From: Acidobacteriota bacterium
GTDB lineage: Bacteria > Acidobacteriota > Terriglobia > Terriglobales > Acidobacteriaceae
Assembly: GCA_021801945.1 (NCBI GenBank)
Contig: JAKABE010000184.1
Location: 1-6,693 of the forward strand
DNA: 6,693 bases
Direction: 5' to 3'
Positions within the stretch are counted from its first letter, which is position 1; every line of letters begins with the position of its first letter. The notes below the pieces were generated by a model. It made no database searches. It saw nothing but the letters and a program-made list of their open reading frames with translations, and was not told where the DNA came from. Positions 1 to 4,965 of the stretch are shown in pieces. The translations under genes were made by a program, and so were the position numbers.

Positions 1-310
1 GGTCGGGGAGCACCTCGGGCGGATCTTGAAAGTCGCCGTCCATGAGAATGACGGCGCGCCCGCGCGCGGTGTGCAAGCCAGCCTTGATCGCACCCATGTG
101 GCCCCAGTTGCGCGACAGTTCCACAACCACTACATGAGAATCCACAGCCTGGAGGCCCTTCAGCAGCTCAAGAGAGGAATCGGTTGACCCGTCATTGACA
201 TAAACCACTTCCCAATCCTCAACAACGCCGGTCAAAGCGCCGGCAACAGCCTCGTGAAAACGTACAATCAGCTCTTCCTCGTTATAAATCGGGACAACGA
301 CTGAGACCAT
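1..310 (-). CDS. DPM1/GtrB-type family 2 glycosyltransferase, N-terminal 103 residues (3' end outside window)
   Basis: Translation from ATG at 310..308 gives a GT-A fold family 2 glycosyltransferase start. It opens with VSVVVPIYNEEE (residues 2-13), the nucleotide-binding first strand, then NDGSTDSS (39-46). The stretch LSRNWGHMGAIKAGL (65-79) and the DxD-type metal site MDGDFQDPPE (90-99) follow. The SRN..G...A..AGL...RG...MD.D.QDPPE pattern is that of the DPM1, GtrB and ArnC branch, which moves a sugar from a nucleotide donor to polyprenyl phosphate on the inner face of the membrane. The usual DADLQDPPE reads DGDFQDPPE here. AGGAG lies 6 bases before the ATG and fixes the start; upstream in-frame codons include no ATG, GTG or TTG before the previous gene. 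Family members often carry C-terminal membrane helices, which would lie beyond the window edge. As last visible gene of the operon it could supply the lipid-linked donor for the GT-C protein at the operon's start. Substrate sugar cannot be told. Confidence 0.93.
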   Translation of the reverse strand, partial: MVSVVVPIYNEEELIVRFHEAVAGALTGVVEDWEVVYVNDGSTDSSLELLKGLQAVDSHVVVVELSRNWGHMGAIKAGLHTARGRAVILMDGDFQDPPEVLPD

Positions 311-312
311 AG

Positions 313-432
313 TCAGCTCCTGGACTTCCGAATTGATTGCAATCTGGCAGCGCGGTTCTTTTCTGTCATTCCGGCCAAAGCGCTCCTCTCGATTGGATGC
401 AGGAATCGGCCGGATTTGTGTTTGATCTTCAT
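313..432 (-). CDS. Possible small basic protein, 39 residues, filling the gap between two operon genes
   Basis: An ATG at 432..430 overlaps the TGA of the upstream exported-protein gene as ATGA. The frame stays open for 39 codons and ends with TGA at 315..313, just two bases before the ATG of the glycosyltransferase. The product begins MKIKHKSGRFLHPIERSA and ends RLQSIRKSRS. It has 11 Lys/Arg against 2 Glu and no hydrophobic segment, so it is neither a leader nor a membrane peptide. GGGA sits 5 bases before the ATG (weak). An internal TTG (codon 19) follows GAGAGGAG closely and could start a 21-residue form. Against it: GC by hand count of 311..420 is about 52%, lower than in the neighbouring genes, AGG and AGA codons occur, and no family is recognised. 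It may be a real small protein, a translated coupling leader without functional product, or chance. Confidence 0.35.
   Translation of the reverse strand: MKIKHKSGRFLHPIERSALAGMTEKNRAARLQSIRKSRS
317..321 (-). promoter_or_regulatory. Ribosome binding site of the family 2 glycosyltransferase
   Basis: AGGAG on the minus strand, 6 bases before the ATG at 310..308. It lies in the last codons of the possible small gene 313..432 (TCC AGG AGC TGA), so ribosomes ending that frame would stop right at this start. Confidence 0.7.
370..414 (-). repeat. Inverted repeat TCCGGCC / GGCCGGA with 31-base loop
   Basis: Bases 370-376 (tccggcc) and 408-414 (ggccgga) are perfect 7-base inverted repeats, all within the gap between the exported NTF2-like gene and the glycosyltransferase. 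In the minus-strand mRNA this can form a GC-rich stem whose loop contains GAGAGGAG. No U-run follows, so it is not an intrinsic terminator. It could act as an mRNA stability or translation-control hairpin, or be chance in GC-rich DNA. Confidence 0.35.
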
Positions 433-926
433 GGATTTCCCGCTTGCATTACGCGCACCCTCCAGCGCACCTCCGAAGGGGTCATCATGATCAGGTAATG
501 CGCGTGAACCGGTTGAGACGTCAGCAACTTATCGTGATCGAAGACCTGTACGTCGTAATCCACCGTATCGGTCAATTCGATGGACAGGCCTTCCGGCGAA
601 TAAAAGACGATTTGCAGGTCATGGGCGCGATCCCGGTAGCGGGTACGGATCCCAGCCGCGTTCTGCTCGTGCACTGTGCCAATGAGCTTGTCCTTGGCCG
701 TTCCCACAAAATCCGCGCTGAGCAGACCTGGCTGGTTCTGCTCCAGCGCCGCGCGCATGGCCTTCCAGGATTGCAGGTAATCGCGGATCACTGCCTGCGC
801 AGTCTGCGGCGCCAAGGCTCGTGGGCCATCCAAATGGGACTTCTCTATGTGCACCGCGGCCTGCGCCGCAACCATGGCGGGCAGCGATCCGAGAATTATA
901 CCCAAGCTGATCATCCGGCCGAGCAT
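429..926 (-). CDS. Exported NTF2-like protein of unknown function, 165 residues
   Basis: The product begins MLGRMISLGIILGSLPAMVA, a typical signal peptide with likely cleavage near residues 21-23 (AAQA). The mature part has a helical N-terminal half (about 41-100, with RDYLQSWKAMRAAL at 48-61) followed by beta strands (IVFYSPEGLSIELTDTV, then VDYDVQVFD, then HAHYLIMMTP, ending in SEVRWRVRVMQ). Helices followed by a sheet closing on a W-x-V/I strand resemble NTF2-like domains, a fold used for binding or for scaffolding; no catalytic residues are evident. The start chosen here lies two bases after the TAA of the preceding gene and has GGGAGAAG upstream with GGAG at 8 bases. An ATG five codons earlier (941) would overlap the preceding gene and lacks a ribosome site. 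The 1792..2928 product also carries an NTF2-like region, so the two may pair or interact. Role unknown; the domain call is from visual pattern only. Confidence 0.85.
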   Translation of the reverse strand: MLGRMISLGIILGSLPAMVAAQAAVHIEKSHLDGPRALAPQTAQAVIRDYLQSWKAMRAALEQNQPGLLSADFVGTAKDKLIGTVHEQNAAGIRTRYRDRAHDLQIVFYSPEGLSIELTDTVDYDVQVFDHDKLLTSQPVHAHYLIMMTPSEVRWRVRVMQAGNP

Positions 927-928
927 GC

Positions 929-1795
929 TTACTTCTCCCATCGAATCTGGTTCCCCATCACCACGCCGCTGGCCACGGAGATGAGCGCGCCGGGATGCGC
1001 CGGCATATCTATTTGCGCGATGCCCCGCTTAATGGGCACGTCAACAGTGGATTGATCCCCGTGGTAGGTCTCAGTGAAGGTGACAACGATTCCATCCGGC
1101 ACCGCATTGCCGCTGCAGTCGCGAACGGGCGCGGTTTGCAGACGCACGTCTTGCCCGGCGGGGGTAGCCGTCATTGTGAGCCCGCATGGGTCGCCGGGCA
1201 CCTGCTCGATCACGCGCGTGCTGGAGACGGGTCCGATACGCGCCACAAACTGGTCGTTGCCCTGATGGGCGGTCGAGTCCATCTCCGTCCATGCGGCGCC
1301 GGCCCGCGTAATCACGGTGCGCGTCTGGTGCGCGCCCGACGAACTTGATAAGTCGAACGTGACCGGCGAGGGCACGGTGATCAGGTTCTTGTAATGGTCA
1401 AAAACGTAGACGGCGCCGGTGATGCCGTTCCGAAGACCAACCGGAAGGCGCGAGGGCCTGGCGAGAAAGCTCAGGTCCGCCGGTGTGGTAGCGGAGGTGA
1501 CGGTAAGCGATTCCGTTGGAGCGGGACCGTTGCCGGTCAGAATCACCAGATACTGGCCGGCGTTGTAGAGCGTCCCGGCAGCAAGGTTTACCGTCGATCC
1601 CAACTGGACATTGCGTTTGATGGTCTGGCCAAGGCCAACGATGTAGAGCGTGCCGTTGCCGCTGCCCGCCGTTGCTATTGAGAAGGCGCTACCGGCCGCA
1701 ACCTTCGCGGGCAGCGTCAGGCCCCCCTGCGCGAAGGCAAGGGAAGAGGACGCTAACGCAAGTACCCCGGGCAGGAGCAGGAGCTTCCGTGTCAC
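929..1795 (-). CDS. Secreted Ig/invasin-like beta-domain protein, 288 residues
   Basis: Starts with GTG, giving MTRKLLLLPGVLALASSSLA and a likely signal peptidase site near AFAQ-G (residues 21-24). The mature protein is rich in Gly, Thr, Val and Ser and predicted nearly all beta. Three segments can be seen: about 25-100, about 105-200 and about 204-286. The last two look like related Ig-like (Big_1/invasin-type) units. Segment two has VYVFDHYKNLITVPSPVTFDL (129-149), segment three VRDCSGNAVPDGIVVTFTE (224-242), sharing a V.D...N.(x)VP..VTF core; the Gly-x-Ala-(x)n-Met segments that follow are also alike. Cys204 and Cys227 are the only cysteines and could form a disulfide. The GTG overlaps the previous stop as GTGA; GGAGG at 1802-1806 is 6 bases upstream. 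No catalytic motif, lipobox, LPXTG or sorting domain is visible. Likely periplasmic or surface structural/adhesive protein; the Ser/Thr stretch at 149-163 could be modified, which is speculation. Confidence 0.88.
   Translation of the reverse strand: MTRKLLLLPGVLALASSSLAFAQGGLTLPAKVAAGSAFSIATAGSGNGTLYIVGLGQTIKRNVQLGSTVNLAAGTLYNAGQYLVILTGNGPAPTESLTVTSATTPADLSFLARPSRLPVGLRNGITGAVYVFDHYKNLITVPSPVTFDLSSSSGAHQTRTVITRAGAAWTEMDSTAHQGNDQFVARIGPVSSTRVIEQVPGDPCGLTMTATPAGQDVRLQTAPVRDCSGNAVPDGIVVTFTETYHGDQSTVDVPIKRGIAQIDMPAHPGALISVASGVVMGNQIRWEK
932..939 (-). promoter_or_regulatory. Ribosome binding site deciding the start at 926
   Basis: GGGAGAAG on the minus strand, inside the last codons (Trp-Glu-Lys) of the upstream gene. 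GGAG is 8 bases from ATG 926..924. This favours that ATG over the one at 941, which the motif could not serve because it lies downstream of it. Confidence 0.7.
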
Positions 1796-2928
1796 AGCGA
1801 TCCTCCCGAGGTATCGGAATAGGAAGCGACCACCGTGCGTTCGCTGCTGATATTGCGGGCCATATCTTCGGGAATCTTGACATCGAACGCCACCGGGGTT
1901 TGCGGAAGCAGGGCGCGATCGACGTATTCATCGGCCACCCAGACCACCTGGCCGGACTTGTCGTAGAAGGTGCCCAGCACGTGAGCCACGTTCACGACCT
2001 GCCCGCTCTGGTTGATGAGTTGGCCTGTGAGCGAAGGATCCGGGGCCGGATTCAGGTGCTCATTATCGATCGCAATCACCGGATCCGCCGACGCCGGAAC
2101 CAGCGTCGAAAACGGATCCATGCGGATACTGGCCACATCGGAGAGTTGCGCATCGGGAAATGCGATCAAGAAGGGCGTCACCTGCTTGGGCAGCAGCACA
2201 TGCTGGATCTTGTCGAAACTGCCTTCGGTGGCGATCGGCTTCTGGTCTTTGGAGAGCAGCGTGGCAGAGACCGACACGTAGGCGGGCACCACATCATCAT
2301 TCAGCAGTTCACCCAGGATTACCACCCCTTCGGCACGCTGCACCGGGTGCATATCCACGATGCGAACATGCGGAGACTCGACGCTCTGCGCGGCCCAGTC
2401 TTCGCCTGCGCCGGGATAGATCACGTCCCAGCGCAGGTAATTCACGGGGATGACCTGCGGCGGCACCGAGGGCTTCATCACCAGCGGCCAGTCCACCTGC
2501 CAGCGGTCGCCATTGCGCACCAGGTGCAGGTCGCGCGAGCTTTCGGATGTGCCGAGAACGGTCGACCAGTAGAACTTGAGCCGGATATCGGCATCGCTGT
2601 CAGAGGCGCGGAGGGGCCGGACCTCAAACCGATCGAGCGTCGCGTAAGTGCGCAGGCTCTGATAATAGCCAGTCAGGTCGTGTTCGAATTCCGGCTCGCT
2701 GAACTCAGCCTTGTTCGCGAGACTGTTGTAAGCACGGCTCCACTGGTGGTTTTGGATCTCGCCGGCCAGGTTGCGCGCCGCAAGCTCGGGTGTGGAGGGC
2801 GAAGGCGCGAGCCCCTGACCTCCGGCGTAGGCCAAAGCCGCGTGCACAGGGCGAAGGGTTCCAATCACGATCAGCGCCACCGTGGCGGCGCCAAGCAGCA
2901 GGGCGAGCAGATATCCATTTCTCTTCAC
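1792..2928 (-). CDS. Membrane-anchored protein with NTF2-like region and two FxLYD-like repeats, 378 residues
   Basis: GTG start (GTGA overlap with the GT-C gene's stop) preceded by GGGAGG at 2937-2942, 8 bases away. One N-terminal hydrophobic helix (about 6-24, after KRN) anchors or exports the protein; the rest would be periplasmic. Residues 47-152 (helical ARNLAGEIQNHQWSRAYNSL, ending DRWQVDWPLV) look like an NTF2-like/DUF4878-type region. Two tandem beta units follow. Unit one, 200-260, has GELLNDDVVPAYVSVSATLL then LLPKQVTPFLIAFPD. Unit two, 302-355, has GQLINQSGQVVNVAHVLGTF then LLPQTPVAFDVKIPED. The shared pattern (G.L.N......V.V..T.......LLP.....F.I..P.D) is that of FxLYD-like domains, which occur in bacterial extracytoplasmic proteins and are thought to mediate binding. 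No catalytic site is seen. Its place between a GT-C enzyme and two secreted proteins suggests a periplasmic partner or scaffold. Domain names rest on visual pattern and need a profile search. Confidence 0.88.
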   Translation of the reverse strand: MKRNGYLLALLLGAATVALIVIGTLRPVHAALAYAGGQGLAPSPSTPELAARNLAGEIQNHQWSRAYNSLANKAEFSEPEFEHDLTGYYQSLRTYATLDRFEVRPLRASDSDADIRLKFYWSTVLGTSESSRDLHLVRNGDRWQVDWPLVMKPSVPPQVIPVNYLRWDVIYPGAGEDWAAQSVESPHVRIVDMHPVQRAEGVVILGELLNDDVVPAYVSVSATLLSKDQKPIATEGSFDKIQHVLLPKQVTPFLIAFPDAQLSDVASIRMDPFSTLVPASADPVIAIDNEHLNPAPDPSLTGQLINQSGQVVNVAHVLGTFYDKSGQVVWVADEYVDRALLPQTPVAFDVKIPEDMARNISSERTVVASYSDTSGGSL

Positions 2929-4682
2929 GAGGCCAGCCTCCCGGTCAGAAGCGTCTCATCGGCGGCGATAGAAGCCTCTTCGCTGCTTTTCACGCGTCTC
3001 TTTTGCGGAATCAGCACGGCCAGGAGCGCGAAAATGCTGCTTCCGAATGGGAAGATCCCCCACATGACGCCCTGCCAACGCGGCGGCATTTGCGGCGCAT
3101 TCACGGGCGTGGCAGGCGGAATACCGTCCTTGCTCCAGATAGTGATGGTGTTGTCATCCAGGTGGTCAGCAGGGCGCCAACCTGCGAACGAGAGTAGCGG
3201 ATTGTAGTAGGGATCGCGCACGATCACCCATTTGAGCCCGTAGTGATCGGCATGCATCAGCATCGCGCGCAGGGCATCGAGACCGGCCTTGTTGAAGTAT
3301 TTAGAGTTGCTCAGCGAGCCGCCGCCGTACTTGGTCAGCTCCGGCAACATGCGTCCGGAGTTCCATTCCCCATCTACGCTGTTGGCATCGGTCAGCCGCG
3401 CCAGGCGCGAAATCTGGTTGCCAAAACCCAGCGTCACATAGCGGTACCGGTCGTGGCCATCGCGATCGAGCCAGTTGGCGACCGACTTGGAATCGATGCT
3501 CTGCATCCCGCCATCGGCCGGCCGGTAGGTGGACCAGGCCACGGCCAATCCACAAGTGAGAGCCGCCAGAATGGAAATCGGCACCACCGCGCGGACGCGA
3601 TAACGCGCCACCAGTTCCGAGACCAGGAGTCCAACGAACGGCAGCGCAAGCAAAGTGGCCCAGTAGCTGAAGCGCTCCATGGTCAGCACTTCAAAGGCGC
3701 GGCGCAGCAAAATCGGGCCCACCGGCGTGGTGCCGCCAAGACCGAGCATGAAGGCCACCCAAAAACCGAACAGCAGGGGCCGCAGCCGGGGCTCGGTTGA
3801 ACCCCGCAAAAAGATGAAAGGCAGCGCCAGAATCATCGCGCCGTAGGGCACGATGAAGTAATTCAAACCCCATTGCGGGCTCAGAATGTAGTTGGCGCGG
3901 CTGGGGTGCGGAATCGGCGTCTGCGTCACCGGATAGTGGATCAGCGCAATCCAGAAGGGCAGCAGCACGACGATGATGGCCGCAGTAACAGTGAGCACGA
4001 TCGCCGCCGTGCGGGCGATGAACGCCGAGGTTGAAACCCGCTCCCCCTCAGTGCGATCGAAGTAGGCCAGCGCCAGCACCGGAAGAGCGAAGAAAAAGGA
4101 TCCGAACAGCAGCGTGGCATGATGGGCCGCGGCAGCCGCAGCAAACAAGGCGAACGCCTTCAGGAACGAGCGCCCACGTCCGTGCCGGACCCATTCATAC
4201 ATATATGGAAGGGCATTCAAATAGAGCGGAGCCGCGGAGGTGGTGCCCAACTGGCCGGCGGAGTAGACCAAAAAACTCTCGGAACCTAGAAATACGGTGG
4301 CCAGAGCCGCAAACGAGGCCGCCCGTGGACTCACCCATAGCTTCGCGAACCGGTACACACCCACAACCAGGAGCAAAATAGCCACGAATTGGACGACCAT
4401 ATACCCCATTTCCAGCCCGAAAATGGGGGAAATGGCCGCGATCCACTGCTGCGGCAGGGGGGGATAAGTGGTTTGCGAGAAGCCCGCGTACCATTTCGGG
4501 TTCCAGGGATTGAACCAATGGTGCAGATAATGCGACGCAAAAAAAATGTGGAAATTGGTGTCGTACGACCCTAAAGGCAGCTTCATCAGCAGCAAAGGCG
4601 CATGAACCGCCACCGCCACCAGCAGAATGAAACTGAGCGGCATTGGGCGCTGCGGCGATTCGGCAAACTCGGATTTCTGCAC
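2925..4682 (-). CDS. GT-C-like multi-pass membrane protein, 6-pyruvoyl-tetrahydropterin-synthase-related family, 585 residues
   Basis: About 11-12 hydrophobic segments can be read: roughly 16-37, 93-115, 120-139, 173-187, 190-207, 223-247, 273-293, 300-320, 338-357, 364-383 and 538-559. After helix one comes a periplasmic loop with GSYDTNFHIFFASHYLHHW (38-56) and TTYPPLPQQW (71-80). The acidic residue plus His in the first loop (D41, H45) and the YPPL motif are typical of the PTPS-related branch of GT-C fold proteins; ERFSYWATLLALPF (336-349) also fits. Residues about 385-532 form a soluble outer domain. GT-C enzymes use polyprenyl-linked sugars on the outer membrane face, matching the DPM-type synthase at the operon's far end. 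Despite the family name there is no pterin synthase domain. Start: GTG 4682 has GGAGAGG 5 bases upstream; a GTG at 4721 would add 13 residues but has only a weak site. The stop overlaps the next gene's GTG. Exact substrate unknown; enzymatic activity is inferred. Confidence 0.9.
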   Translation of the reverse strand: MQKSEFAESPQRPMPLSFILLVAVAVHAPLLLMKLPLGSYDTNFHIFFASHYLHHWFNPWNPKWYAGFSQTTYPPLPQQWIAAISPIFGLEMGYMVVQFVAILLLVVGVYRFAKLWVSPRAASFAALATVFLGSESFLVYSAGQLGTTSAAPLYLNALPYMYEWVRHGRGRSFLKAFALFAAAAAAHHATLLFGSFFFALPVLALAYFDRTEGERVSTSAFIARTAAIVLTVTAAIIVVLLPFWIALIHYPVTQTPIPHPSRANYILSPQWGLNYFIVPYGAMILALPFIFLRGSTEPRLRPLLFGFWVAFMLGLGGTTPVGPILLRRAFEVLTMERFSYWATLLALPFVGLLVSELVARYRVRAVVPISILAALTCGLAVAWSTYRPADGGMQSIDSKSVANWLDRDGHDRYRYVTLGFGNQISRLARLTDANSVDGEWNSGRMLPELTKYGGGSLSNSKYFNKAGLDALRAMLMHADHYGLKWVIVRDPYYNPLLSFAGWRPADHLDDNTITIWSKDGIPPATPVNAPQMPPRWQGVMWGIFPFGSSIFALLAVLIPQKRRVKSSEEASIAADETLLTGRLAS

Positions 4683-4687
4683 TGATG

Positions 4688-4694
4688 CCTCTCC
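4688..4694 (-). promoter_or_regulatory. Ribosome binding site favouring GTG 4682 for the GT-C gene
   Basis: GGAGAGG on the minus strand, 5 bases upstream of GTG at 4682..4680. The alternative GTG at 4721..4719 has only TAGG at a distance of 8. This is the strongest cue for the shorter start. Confidence 0.6.
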
Positions 4695-4829
4695 AGACAG
4701 TTCTTGAGTCAAAGTTTTCACTCGGCAGGCCTAGGGTGATGCGTAGCTTCTCGGTACCAAACAGAGGGTTGAAGGACTGTGAAAGTTCGTACATACGTTC
4801 GATTGAGAATTGCCCGTGCATGGTTGCTT

Positions 4830-4872
4830 CGCCGGATCTCGGCTCAATCCGAATAGCAAATTCCATCCGGCG
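4830..4872. repeat. 8-base perfect inverted repeat cgccggat / atccggcg
   Basis: cgccggat (4830-4837) pairs with atccggcg (4865-4872) around a 27-base loop, which itself contains a small inverted repeat tcgg-ctcaat-ccga (4839-4852). Together they could fold as a nested hairpin in RNA of either strand, or be a REP-like palindrome. No T-run follows on either strand, so it is not an intrinsic terminator. The right arm overlaps the direct repeat region. Confidence 0.45.
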
Positions 4873-4879
4873 CAAATTC
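4856..4879. repeat. 8-base direct repeat gcaaattc, 16-base period
   Basis: gcaaattc is found at 4856-4863 and again at 4872-4879, separated by catccggc, so the same face is presented about one and a half helix turns apart. Two identical half-sites in a divergent promoter region fit a dimeric regulator's operator, but chance duplication is possible. Confidence 0.4.
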
Positions 4880-4954
4880 TGACCCCTTCATTTTCATCGA
4901 GCCAACATTCGACTGCTTCCGAGAATCCAACCCATCAACGTGAATTGCAGGGTT

Positions 4955-4960
4955 GGTGAT
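4955..4960 (+). promoter_or_regulatory. Ribosome binding site for the TTG start of the TPR gene
   Basis: GGTGAT matches the 3' part of the full Shine-Dalgarno consensus (AAGGAGGTGAT) and ends 5 bases before TTG 4966. It overlaps the in-frame stop TGA (4957-4959), which bars any longer start. Confidence 0.45.
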
Positions 4961-4965
4961 TCCTT

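Larger units (their letters stand above)
4683..4965. other. Divergent intergenic region with repeats, lower GC
   Basis: It separates the minus-strand operon from the plus-strand TPR gene and should hold both promoters. GC over 4741-4960 is 107 of 220 bases by hand count (about 49%), against 70% in a sample of the TPR gene (5161-5220). A weak minus-strand sigma-70-like pair is TTGGCT (4900-4905) and CAGAAT (4876-4881) with 18 bases between, each matching 4 of 6 consensus bases; I do not call it a promoter. The heptamer gaattgc occurs at 4807-4813 and 4942-4948, close to the rc of the gcaaattc repeat. No tRNA, terminator or convincing gene was found. Confidence 0.6.

Noticed and set aside
311..428. 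Longer N-terminus for the family 2 glycosyltransferase, as its frame stays open upstream of 310
   Set aside because: No ATG, GTG or TTG occurs in that frame in the gap, and the ATG at 310 has AGGAG at 6 bases and sits directly before the conserved VVVPIYNEEE strand as in the family.
444..1055. 203-codon plus-strand frame
   Set aside because: Antisense to the NTF2-like and Ig-like genes, both of which have signal peptides, ribosome sites and operon spacing; the product is His/Arg-rich without domain signal.
1672..3207. 511-codon plus-strand open frame
   Set aside because: It lies antisense to two well-supported exported-protein genes and the GT-C gene's end, crosses their junctions, and its product is Arg/His-rich with no recognisable domain, as expected from the reverse of GC-rich coding DNA.
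4830..4872. Intrinsic terminator
   Set aside because: The inverted repeat has a 27-base loop and no T-run on either strand, and lies between divergent genes where no terminator is expected.
4195..4875. 226-codon minus-strand frame starting at TTG 4875 with AGGGG upstream
   Set aside because: Most of it reads the GT-C gene out of frame and gives a Gly/Arg/Cys-rich product. Its first 50 or so codons (4722-4875) have a plausible composition but resemble no family; I could not support a gene or a frameshifted N-terminus of the GT-C protein.
4643..4882. 79-codon plus-strand frame across the intergenic region
   Set aside because: It starts inside the GT-C gene on the opposite strand, has no ribosome site, and would put a gene over the probable promoter and repeat region.
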